A DNA stretch of 9,187 nt from JAWLFI01 sp041685645 (GTDB taxonomy: Bacteria > Bacteroidota > Bacteroidia > Chitinophagales > Saprospiraceae). The stretch is taken from positions 1-9,187 of the forward strand of contig JAWLFI010000109.1 in NCBI GenBank assembly GCA_041685645.1, given 5' to 3'. Shown piece after piece: positions 1-7,266 of the stretch (position 1 is the first letter of the stretch; every line of letters begins with the position of its first letter). Made by a program: the position numbers and the translations under genes. The notes under the pieces were generated by a model. That model was not told the origin of the DNA. It saw nothing but the letters and a program-made list of their open reading frames with translations, and searched no databases.

Positions 1-1257
1 GTTAGATACCGAGCCAGGATCAATAACAATGAATTTATGGTGCATTAGAGCATTGGAACCAGTCATTCTAAACACGGGGAATTCAGTATTGAAAAAGCCT
101 AAATTCGCATTGTTCCCATCTACAATACACCGAACCCTCACCCCCCTACTGTGGGCTCGATCAAGGGCTGATCGAATGGTGAGATTATTGAAGTTATAGG
201 CACATAAATTCACCTCGTCCTTCGCTCCATCGATACGACTCGCTATTTCATTGACCAGCTCACTCCCTTTTGTAAAATAGGGCCACTGAATCGCAATGCT
301 ATCTCGAATCGGATTATTGAAATAAACAGCTATGTTTTTCGACGAAGCAGATTGAGTAGATACCCAGTGGCCGGTATGATTGAGGGTATCCGTAGATGTA
401 AATAATTGATAATCCAGCTCATACATCTGAGCATCCTTAAGACCATTCACCATCACCTCTGTATAATCATTGCCATTGAAAAGCAGAGTGTCTTGCTCAT
501 CCTCGTTGCGATGCAAAACGACTTGTAATTGATAGTCACCTGACGCTCCTAAACTCACCGTGACAAAATTAAAAGAGGCATTCGTCAATTGGGGTTGTTG
601 AAGCCAGGCCAGGCAGTTGTCATCAGCGGGTGATGCCGACTGAATCATTAGGTTCCATCCCGAATCGTCAAAAAATGCGATACCGATCACATCCAAAAGT
701 CCATCACCTATAGAATCACCCAGGAAATTGGCAGCTTGAGGAACCCATAAGGTAATGGCTTGATCATCCCAGATCACATTGTATTCACCAGCTTTCCAAT
801 TTGAATTGGACTCATCCAACAAACTTAAACAGGAGACGTGAACTCGCACTCCCCCGTTCTCAGATGCTCCTTGAAACTCAACCTCCTCTGGCAATGGCTG
901 AGAGGAGAGAATCTTATAATCCAACACTTCCCCTACTTCAATCAACCCGCGAAATACTGCTATTCTACCCTCGACTTGCACAAGATCCCCGGCACGAACA
1001 TTCTGATTAAACAGCTGGTCCGGGACATAAATAGCCATGCCTCCCGATTGATCCTGGATAAAGCGCAAATCCCTCTCATTCGTGCTGTTCGTGATGACGC
1101 CTTCGATGATTACTCTGTCCCCCTCGTTGGCATTTCGGGCATCTAAGATACTCATCGTTTGTGCATGAGAGACAGTGCCTCCCAAAACAAAAAAAAGTAT
1201 TCCCATCAATACAATGGGAATACTTTTTAACACATTTATTTTTTTTGCCTTCGTCAA
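1..1257 (-). CDS. Secreted phospholipase D-superfamily protein (nuclease-like) with N-terminal OB-fold, C-terminus outside window
   Basis: Partial gene; 419 residues are visible and it continues past the left edge. Residues 1-32 form a signal peptide (basic start, hydrophobic core, cleavage in VSHA|Q). Residues 35-110 resemble an OB-fold (IQDQSGGMAI at 67-76, FRGLIEV at 102-108). About 137-210 is a second beta-rich, possibly OB-like unit, and about 225-305 looks fibronectin III-like. From about 310 a PLD domain begins (NLCAYNFNN, then RGVRVRCIVDG) and reaches an intact HxKxxxxD motif, H406, K408, D413. PLD-superfamily enzymes hydrolyse phosphodiesters by a covalent phosphohistidine; with an OB-fold and export signal I infer an extracellular nuclease, but a phospholipase cannot be excluded. 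A second HKD half and any sorting domain would lie outside. There is no in-frame ATG before residue 18. TTG at 1257 is preferred (3 nt after the previous stop, complete signal peptide); GTG at 1233 is the alternative. Third gene of the leftward operon. Confidence 0.85.
   Translation of the reverse strand, partial: MTKAKKINVLKSIPIVLMGILFFVLGGTVSHAQTMSILDARNANEGDRVIIEGVITNSTNERDLRFIQDQSGGMAIYVPDQLFNQNVRAGDLVQVEGRIAVFRGLIEVGEVLDYKILSSQPLPEEVEFQGASENGGVRVHVSCLSLLDESNSNWKAGEYNVIWDDQAITLWVPQAANFLGDSIGDGLLDVIGIAFFDDSGWNLMIQSASPADDNCLAWLQQPQLTNASFNFVTVSLGASGDYQLQVVLHRNEDEQDTLLFNGNDYTEVMVNGLKDAQMYELDYQLFTSTDTLNHTGHWVSTQSASSKNIAVYFNNPIRDSIAIQWPYFTKGSELVNEIASRIDGAKDEVNLCAYNFNNLTIRSALDRAHSRGVRVRCIVDGNNANLGFFNTEFPVFRMTGSNALMHHKFIVIDPGSVSN
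1189..1228 (-). terminator. Perfect 15-bp hairpin plus T8, intrinsic terminator or attenuator inside the PLD signal-peptide region
   Basis: On the + strand the arms are 1192-1206 and 1214-1228, fully complementary around a 7-nt loop (1207-1213). The core pairs GTATTCCCAT with ATGGGAATAC. Read leftward, the downstream arm runs into eight consecutive T (1196-1189), the layout of a Rho-independent terminator. It lies 32-72 nt after the lipoprotein stop codon, where an operon terminator is expected, yet it falls within the coding frame of the next gene, over residues 10-23 of the signal peptide. Read rightward it ends in only five T, so termination in that direction would be weaker. Termination in vivo is inferred, not shown. 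Confidence 0.7.
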
Positions 1258-1260
1258 ATA

Positions 1261-3237
1261 CTATTGACTTTTGATGATAATATTATCTAAACGGTAAGTG
1301 GTGGTATTTGTTGAGGATGTACCCTCGTATTTAAACGCTACATTGACGTTTTCACCAAAGGAGCTCAAATCAACTTCGCCACTTTCTACCCATTCGTACT
1401 GATCATCGCTATTACTTGCTATGCGGGCTGAATTGAGTTCTGTCCAATTGGCTGAGTTTACATTTCCAGAAAAATCATCTGAAACCCAGACCGTTAAGCC
1501 ATCGTGCTCCCAGAACCCTTGTGAGCTCTCGAATGTCAAAATATTAGTTTCAGTAGTATTTACCTCAGGGGTAACGAGCCAGGCCTCATTTTCGGCATCA
1601 TCAGAGTTAAAAGCAGTCATTTGGGCAAAGAGGTTCCCTTCAAAGCTTCTATAAATCCATCTTCTGTCTCCTACAACAGCCTGATTGGTCCATCCAGGTA
1701 TATCAATATCATCTCGATCCGGACCTGATTGAAAATCTTCATTCACTTCTTCCATAGGGTCTCCTCCACCGGTCCCAATCACAACCACATCATTTAGATT
1801 TCGCAAGCTCAATTGAAGGGACTCTTCATTTCCCCCTTGAGAAACATATGCAGTAATCCTCAATGTATCTGTAGGAAAGGTCTGCTCAGCCCAGTCCGCA
1901 CCAGGGGAAGTGAACATATCCATTTGAGCTGTACCGTCATCTAAAGTGACATTAAAAATCCAATCGTCTTCATCTTCTTTGCTAATCAAAACATTATCCA
2001 CCTGAACTAAAGTGGACTCCAGATTCTCAAAATCCGCCAATATATCCTCCAATGTCATAACTCTTGGAGTCACATTTCCCTGTCCATCATCACAAGCACG
2101 ACTTAAAGGCACATTATTGATCTGTAAAAGTCCTCTAAACTCTGAAAGTTCTTGGCCCGAAACATCAATTTTTACTCTATCATCTAAAGAAAAGGAATGA
2201 AAATCAACAAAACGTACCGCAATACCAAAGCCCTCATCATCCTGAATTATTATATTCTGTCCGTTAATATTCCCACCACTCACATCAGAAATCACTGTTC
2301 CTTCAATGTACAAGTTAGAAGGGAGTGAAGAAGCAGAGCCGGTGTACAAACTCCGAATATCCTCAATGGGCTCGGGATCGCCATCAAAATCACAATCTCC
2401 TCCTCCTGTTCCATCGCATCGCTCTCCGTCCATATCGACATCACTCAGATCGCGGATAAATAACTGTTTAGTCGTCCCAAATACAGAATAAATGCCCACA
2501 ATATCTCCTCGCCCGCTTGGCAAAGTCTCCCCGGCAAAATCTGCAAAACCACTAGAACGCAAAGTAATTGTATTCCCATCGCAATCTTCAAAAGTTCGAT
2601 TCTCCGTATTTTGCTCCTCAGCATCCGCATAGGTTAAGCCCAAATCACTGTCAGAAACCTGAATATCCTCTAGGCGGACGAGAGTGGAAAGATCTTCGAA
2701 TCCCAAACTATTAATATCCGTTGTCTTCGGATCCAAATCTTGATCTCGCAAGCCTTTAGTAATATATTTATCCAACAAGCTTTCCTCTATGCCACCCAGT
2801 TGCATAAAACCACTATTGTTGATGAAAACACTGCCACCCAACTGGATCAAACCATTAAAATCTCCTACAATTAGGTCTTTACAATCAATGTAGATCCGGC
2901 GACCTATGGGGTAATCATTATGTAAATCCCGGGCATTTAAAAGAAAGGAGATGGCTATTCCTTCGCTATCCTGAATCACGATATTTCGGAAAAAATTACC
3001 GGAAAAATCATCTGCCGTTACTACAGCTGATACTACCCAGTCTTCTTCAATCGTAACGTATTCTCCTTCCTCCCACAAATCCACAATATCACTCAAAGTG
3101 GCGTTAGTTTCGATATCCGGATCTTCATCATCTTCAACCTCAGGAGCATCAAAATCCTCTTTGACACAAGAGAATAGCATTACCAATGCCAATGACAATA
3201 AGAGGGCTAATTGTTTGTTCTTCATGATTTTAGTCAT
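1261..3237 (-). CDS. DUF5689-type surface lipoprotein with duplicated OB-like units and C-terminal choice-of-anchor-J-type domain
   Basis: 658 residues. The N-terminus MTKIMKNKQ plus a hydrophobic stretch leads to lipobox LFSC, with lipidated Cys24. The following V-K-E-D-F-D resembles the Bacteroidota lipoprotein export signal (K followed by acidic residues), so exposure on the outer face of the outer membrane is likely. An acidic linker (31-45) leads to two DUF5689-like units, about 46-270 and 288-487. Each carries the signature IQD.EG..I (88-96 and 331-341) followed by F-N/R-GL (127-133 and 367-373). The same GTGGGD linker ends each unit (276-281, 488-493). Residues 495-658 resemble the choice-of-anchor J/cleaved-adhesin beta-sandwich family (EDFQSG, PGWTN, EAWLVTPEV, YRLDNIII). 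The start is 2 nt after the receptor stop, so translation is probably coupled; Met5 is an alternative start. By position it could be the receptor's substrate-binding partner. DUF5689 has no established biochemical function that I know of; a ligand of nucleic acid is inference. Confidence 0.88.
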   Translation of the reverse strand: MTKIMKNKQLALLLSLALVMLFSCVKEDFDAPEVEDDEDPDIETNATLSDIVDLWEEGEYVTIEEDWVVSAVVTADDFSGNFFRNIVIQDSEGIAISFLLNARDLHNDYPIGRRIYIDCKDLIVGDFNGLIQLGGSVFINNSGFMQLGGIEESLLDKYITKGLRDQDLDPKTTDINSLGFEDLSTLVRLEDIQVSDSDLGLTYADAEEQNTENRTFEDCDGNTITLRSSGFADFAGETLPSGRGDIVGIYSVFGTTKQLFIRDLSDVDMDGERCDGTGGGDCDFDGDPEPIEDIRSLYTGSASSLPSNLYIEGTVISDVSGGNINGQNIIIQDDEGFGIAVRFVDFHSFSLDDRVKIDVSGQELSEFRGLLQINNVPLSRACDDGQGNVTPRVMTLEDILADFENLESTLVQVDNVLISKEDEDDWIFNVTLDDGTAQMDMFTSPGADWAEQTFPTDTLRITAYVSQGGNEESLQLSLRNLNDVVVIGTGGGDPMEEVNEDFQSGPDRDDIDIPGWTNQAVVGDRRWIYRSFEGNLFAQMTAFNSDDAENEAWLVTPEVNTTETNILTFESSQGFWEHDGLTVWVSDDFSGNVNSANWTELNSARIASNSDDQYEWVESGEVDLSSFGENVNVAFKYEGTSSTNTTTYRLDNIIIKSQ

Positions 3238-3239
3238 TT

Positions 3240-6083
3240 TTAGATTCTTAATGTGGCGCTAACAAAATAATTTAGGCCAAACATGTAAAATTTGTTGTTG
3301 GGAAATCGATCGACATTCGGCACATCCCCTTCCTCTCTGGCATATTCAAATCGATATTGTTCGAATCCGCCCGTCACGATATTCTTGTTGTTTAAAATAT
3401 TATTCACTCCCACATTCAAATAGATATAGTAGCCACCGAACCGGAAGGATTTTCCACCAAATAAATCTAGTGTCATCGCGCTAGGTGCCTTCTCTTGGTG
3501 AACGATATCCCGGTACAGTTCAGAGCCGGGTTCCACGCCAGTCACTGCATTGCTTCGCCTTCTGTCGGGATTCATTCCCAGATAAATATGGTCGTAATAA
3601 TTCAGATTCAAATTTAGAAACCAATAATTGGGTGATCGATACGATAGCCCAACCATAGCAGCCGTTTGTGGAACATTATCCTCAAAGAAGTTTTTCAAAA
3701 ACACCGTGCTTCCCTCATCGATAAAAGTCTCATCGGGATCCAAAACAATCGTTGCTTCGGGTCTTGAAGTATAGGTATAAGAACCCAGGGAGGTCGCTGC
3801 ATTGACACTGAGTGCTGGCAACAACTGCCATTCCACGGCTGCCTCAACCCCCATATGTCGCTTGTCAATACCCGACATGATATAATTCACAAAACCGGCT
3901 TCAATTGACTGTCCCCGAGAATCGACAACGGATTGATTACCTATGGCCCCTACATCTAAAAAGAAAGACCGATTAAAGTATTGATCCCTAAAGTTCATGA
4001 CATATCCGGTAAAGCGAGCTTTAAGGTAAGGAGAACGAAGTACATAGCCCCCTTCAATGCCTTCCATTTTTTGGGTAGTCAGGTTCGGAATCAAAGAGTT
4101 TCTCGTTCTCGGTGAAACGAAACTATTTCTAAACGTCGGGGCATCCGTGCTCGCCATGGCATTGACGTATAAATAATTTCGTCCGTCAAATTTATAAGTA
4201 GCTCCAGCTTTAAATCCATAGGTGATGAATTCCGGCTGTTCTGAACGTCCCTGTGAGTTGTCGGGAAATTTGCCGTTGGCCCACTCTCCATCCCTCCAAA
4301 AAGTATTGTAGCCTACCTTAGCAGCAACAAAGCCTTCCCAGCGACTCCCCGAATATTGTAATTGTCCCCAGGTTTCGGCCCGACGACCGTTTCCAGTGTA
4401 ACTGTACTCAAAGCGATCTCCCTCCCTGACCACTTTATTAGGGGTACTTAGATCATTGGACACTGTTTCGTCCGACAATGAAAAGTTTCTCAATAAAAAG
4501 CGATCGACATCCAACCAGTAATCTGCACCCAATAAATCATCAATGAGCTTATAATTGTCCGATTGAAAAGCTTCAAATTGGGCTCCTATTTGCATGGTCC
4601 AATTTGAACTCAAAGTATTATTATATAAGGATCTAACAGCAAACTGCCGACTGTCATATCGCCGATCTTCGATGATGTATCTGCCGATATTCCCATTTAC
4701 AGTGTTTCCATCCACACCGTTGGCGTTTTCAACCGTAAAGGGACTGTTTCTATTTACGTCGTAAAAGTGATCCCAATCCACCTGCATTTGGTCGGGGTTA
4801 TCCGACAAATATTCAGCGACTTCCTGAGAAGCCTCAGGATTGTCGATTGAACTCGGCAACTTTCGGTAAAAGCTAGGCCTGGGATCCCGGGTTTTATCAA
4901 ACCAATTGAGTGCAGTAGAGCCATTGCTTCCCGCTCGCGCACTTACCGTTGTCGTAAGGAAATCCCCTTCATTCATCGTCCAGTCATGTCGAATGATACC
5001 CACGGGTTGATTGGTGTGGCGCATTCTGGAATTCCGCTTGGCACCATCTTGCCAACCCCAGTTGCTATTGTAATAATTTGTTCCGGCCAATTCGTACATT
5101 TCATCTGTCCCGGGAAAGGTGTTTCCCCTTCTTGTGGGTGAGCCAAAAGCAGTGACACTAATGGCGTGTTTATCATTGATCTGTTTTTCCGCTCCTAAAA
5201 AGTAGGCGTAATTATTATAAGAAGTACCTGGAATATAGCCTTCCTGCGCCCATCGTCTGGACATAGATACCGAAAAAGACCAGCCAGAAGCTAAAATACC
5301 CGTATTATGAGTTACCATGATTCGGTTGCGATACGTTCGATTAGAGGCGGCATACGAAACCCTGGTACTCGCCCGCTGACGAGAGGGGCGGGTATCAATT
5401 TGATTGGCACCTAACATACCGCCAAAAGCATAATCGATACTTCCCATGCCAACATCTACTTCGCGCAATCTGAACATATCGTTAAGTCCTCCCCATAAAC
5501 CCCAAAAAACAAAGTTATTCTCGAGGTTATTAATCGGTGCACCATTGATTAAAACACGAGAATGCTCACTATTCAGACCTCTAATTCTAAAACGAGCAGC
5601 ACTCCAGTTATAAGCGGCTGCACTAATAAATACATCTCGAGATGCTGTTAGAATCCCGGAAATGTCTTGTCCACCATCCAGATCATCATCAAAATCACTT
5701 TCGGACAGGACTAAGGTGGGCATATTATCGGCAGAAGATCGATCATCGATCGTAACTTGACTTTTTACATCGCGAGAGACCCATTCCATCTCGATGGTAC
5801 CTAAGGAAATGTCTTCCTCTATTGTCAAATCGCGGAAAAAGTCTTCGTGCTCTGCCACCCGAATCGTTAGGGCGTAAATACCTTCAGAGATATCCCGAAT
5901 TAAAAATTTTCCGTCAGTTCCCGTCACCACCGTTTGGTAGCCCGGCAACAGATTGACTTCAGCATACGGAATCGGTTGACTGGTAACCGCGTCTATCACC
6001 TTTCCCTCCAAATTGTATTGTGCCATGGCTAAGAGCGGCAAAAAAAATGAGAAACAGAATAGGACCAAGTTCTTGTTTGACAT
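3240..6083 (-). CDS. TonB-dependent outer-membrane receptor with carboxypeptidase-regulatory-like N-terminal domain
   Basis: 947 residues. Signal peptide 1-21, cleaved at AMA|Q. Residues 23-100 form a carboxypeptidase D regulatory-like beta-sandwich (LEGKVIDAVTSQPIPYAEV, then TGTDGKFLIRDI), common in Bacteroidota receptors. A plug domain follows at about 125-230 (RFRIRGLNSEHSRVLINGAP, GLWGGLNDMFRLREVDVG, YAFGGMLGANQI). The rest is a long beta-barrel rich in aromatic and Asn/Asp residues, ending in the strand FVSATLRI. The usual SusC-type box DEVVVVG is absent; the stretch before the plug reads PTLVLSESDFD and may hold the TonB box. The expected role is TonB/ExbBD-driven import of a large or scarce substrate across the outer membrane. 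It is first in the leftward operon, with a good -7 promoter box just upstream. No SusD gene follows; a DUF5689 lipoprotein takes that place. Family call is firm; the substrate is not visible and nucleic-acid fragments are inferred from the neighbours. Confidence 0.93.
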   Translation of the reverse strand: MSNKNLVLFCFSFFLPLLAMAQYNLEGKVIDAVTSQPIPYAEVNLLPGYQTVVTGTDGKFLIRDISEGIYALTIRVAEHEDFFRDLTIEEDISLGTIEMEWVSRDVKSQVTIDDRSSADNMPTLVLSESDFDDDLDGGQDISGILTASRDVFISAAAYNWSAARFRIRGLNSEHSRVLINGAPINNLENNFVFWGLWGGLNDMFRLREVDVGMGSIDYAFGGMLGANQIDTRPSRQRASTRVSYAASNRTYRNRIMVTHNTGILASGWSFSVSMSRRWAQEGYIPGTSYNNYAYFLGAEKQINDKHAISVTAFGSPTRRGNTFPGTDEMYELAGTNYYNSNWGWQDGAKRNSRMRHTNQPVGIIRHDWTMNEGDFLTTTVSARAGSNGSTALNWFDKTRDPRPSFYRKLPSSIDNPEASQEVAEYLSDNPDQMQVDWDHFYDVNRNSPFTVENANGVDGNTVNGNIGRYIIEDRRYDSRQFAVRSLYNNTLSSNWTMQIGAQFEAFQSDNYKLIDDLLGADYWLDVDRFLLRNFSLSDETVSNDLSTPNKVVREGDRFEYSYTGNGRRAETWGQLQYSGSRWEGFVAAKVGYNTFWRDGEWANGKFPDNSQGRSEQPEFITYGFKAGATYKFDGRNYLYVNAMASTDAPTFRNSFVSPRTRNSLIPNLTTQKMEGIEGGYVLRSPYLKARFTGYVMNFRDQYFNRSFFLDVGAIGNQSVVDSRGQSIEAGFVNYIMSGIDKRHMGVEAAVEWQLLPALSVNAATSLGSYTYTSRPEATIVLDPDETFIDEGSTVFLKNFFEDNVPQTAAMVGLSYRSPNYWFLNLNLNYYDHIYLGMNPDRRRSNAVTGVEPGSELYRDIVHQEKAPSAMTLDLFGGKSFRFGGYYIYLNVGVNNILNNKNIVTGGFEQYRFEYAREEGDVPNVDRFPNNKFYMFGLNYFVSATLRI

Positions 6084-6102
6084 AATTTCATCTTATGGGT
6101 CG

Positions 6103-6136
6103 CAAAGTTATATAATTTCTCCGCTTATCCATTAAA
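6103..6136 (-). promoter_or_regulatory. Predicted promoter of the receptor operon
   Basis: On the minus strand TAACTTTG (6110-6103) matches the Bacteroidota -7 consensus TAnnTTTG exactly. A TTTA element (6136-6133) lies 22 nt upstream, in the range of the -33 TTTG element, with one mismatch. Transcription would begin near 6097, giving a leader of about 14 nt before the ATG at 6083. This is a consensus match only. Confidence 0.6.
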
Positions 6137-6158
6137 GGATTATTAATTCATTCGTATA

Positions 6159-6191
6159 TTTCAAGCATATCATAAAATCACAGTACCTTCG
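6159..6191 (+). promoter_or_regulatory. Predicted promoter of the nuclease-helicase operon
   Basis: TACCTTCG (6184-6191) matches TAnnTTTG with one mismatch. TTTC (6159-6162) sits 21 nt upstream in the place of the -33 TTTG element. The start site would be near 6197, leaving a short leader of about 14 nt without a Shine-Dalgarno sequence before the ATG at 6211. It is back to back with the receptor promoter, and the two do not overlap. Confidence 0.5.
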
Positions 6192-6210
6192 CATCACAAA
6201 TTTTTATCCT

Positions 6211-7263
6211 ATGCTAAAAAACTGGTGTTCTTCAAGTTTATATATTTTGATTCTTCTCTTTGTGGGTCAGGGATTAGAAGCTCAAAGAGAATACAAAGTT
6301 GCAGTCGTGGGTTTTTACAACTTAGAGAACCTCTTCGACACTGTGCATCAAAGTAATGTGAAGGATCACGATTTTCTGCCCAAGGGGGACTACGTGTGGA
6401 ATACAAAAAAATACCGCGACAAATTATCTAATCTAGACCGAGTCATTTCAGAAATCGGGACAGATTACAGTCAAGATGGAGTAGCTGTGCTGGGAATATC
6501 CGAAGTAGAAAACAGGACAGTGATTGAGGACCTAGTCATTCAGGAGAGAATTAAAGATCGAAATTATCAAATCGTACACGAGGACTCTCCGGACAAACGC
6601 GGCATTGATGTTGCACTCCTCTATCAGGAAAAGTATTTCACCTACGAAGGGCATAAGGCGGTAAAAGTCCCCTTAGATGAATTAGAGGAAGGAGCGCGTC
6701 CGACGAGGGACATTCTCCATGTATGGGGAACTTTTGATGGTGAAGAGTTCCACTATTTAGTGAATCACTGGCCATCTCGGAGCGGAGGAGAAGCGGCGTC
6801 AGCCCCAAAGCGAAAGCTTGCTGCACAGGTCGCTCGCCAAATAGTTGACAGTATCCTGGATGAAGATTCCAATGCAAAGATTATTATCCTGGGCGATTTC
6901 AATGACGATCCCACCTCGCCTTCTATAAAGAAATACGTTCGAACGAAATCCCAAAAACGAAAAGTCAAAAAAGATGAGTTTTACGGAGCCTTTGAAAAGC
7001 ACTATAAAAAAGGGATAGGAACAGGAGCCTGGCGCGACTCCTGGAATCTTTTCGACCAAATGCTGCTTTCTTATGGTTTGGTGGATCGACGACAAAAAGG
7101 GTATACTCACTACAAATCCGTCGTTTTTAATGAGCCCTATCTCATTTCTAAGGTGGGCAATTTCAAAGGATATCCTTACCGAACGTTTGCTGGTTCTCGT
7201 TATCAAGGGGGATACTCGGATCACCTACCCGTCTTTTGCGTATTTGTAAAACCACTGGAGTAA
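6211..7263 (+). CDS. Secreted endonuclease/exonuclease/phosphatase (EEP)-family enzyme
   Basis: 350 residues. An N-terminal signal peptide with hydrophobic core YILILLFVGQG is followed by a likely cleavage at LEA|Q (after residue 24), so the enzyme is exported to the periplasm or beyond. The EEP (DNase I-like) fold is clear from its motifs in order: FYNLENLFD (Asn37, Glu39), GISEVEN (Glu98 or Glu100, metal-binding), DKRGIDVALLY (128-138), NHWPSRSGG with His186, LGDFNDDP with Asp229 and Asn231, and YSDHLPVF with the catalytic-type Asp337-His338 pair. All active-site elements are present. The family cleaves phosphodiester or phosphomonoester bonds using Mg2+ or similar metals; substrates range from DNA and RNA to phospholipids and inositol phosphates, so DNA/RNA is an inference from context. 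No T9SS C-terminal domain or lipobox is seen. It is divergent from the receptor operon and 3 nt upstream of the helicase gene, so it is probably cotranscribed with the latter. Confidence 0.93.
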   Translation: MLKNWCSSSLYILILLFVGQGLEAQREYKVAVVGFYNLENLFDTVHQSNVKDHDFLPKGDYVWNTKKYRDKLSNLDRVISEIGTDYSQDGVAVLGISEVENRTVIEDLVIQERIKDRNYQIVHEDSPDKRGIDVALLYQEKYFTYEGHKAVKVPLDELEEGARPTRDILHVWGTFDGEEFHYLVNHWPSRSGGEAASAPKRKLAAQVARQIVDSILDEDSNAKIIILGDFNDDPTSPSIKKYVRTKSQKRKVKKDEFYGAFEKHYKKGIGTGAWRDSWNLFDQMLLSYGLVDRRQKGYTHYKSVVFNEPYLISKVGNFKGYPYRTFAGSRYQGGYSDHLPVFCVFVKPLE

Positions 7264-7266
7264 TTC

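Noticed and set aside
838..1146. Plus-strand open frames of 69 and 102 codons at 801-1146
   Set aside because: They lie opposite the PLD gene, whose frame is open throughout with recognisable domains; their translations show no domain or protein-like pattern.
5737..5751. Palindrome GATCGATCATCGATC as an operator or recombination site
   Set aside because: It lies deep in the receptor coding region and is explained by codons for T-I-D-D-R-S; no second copy or promoter nearby.
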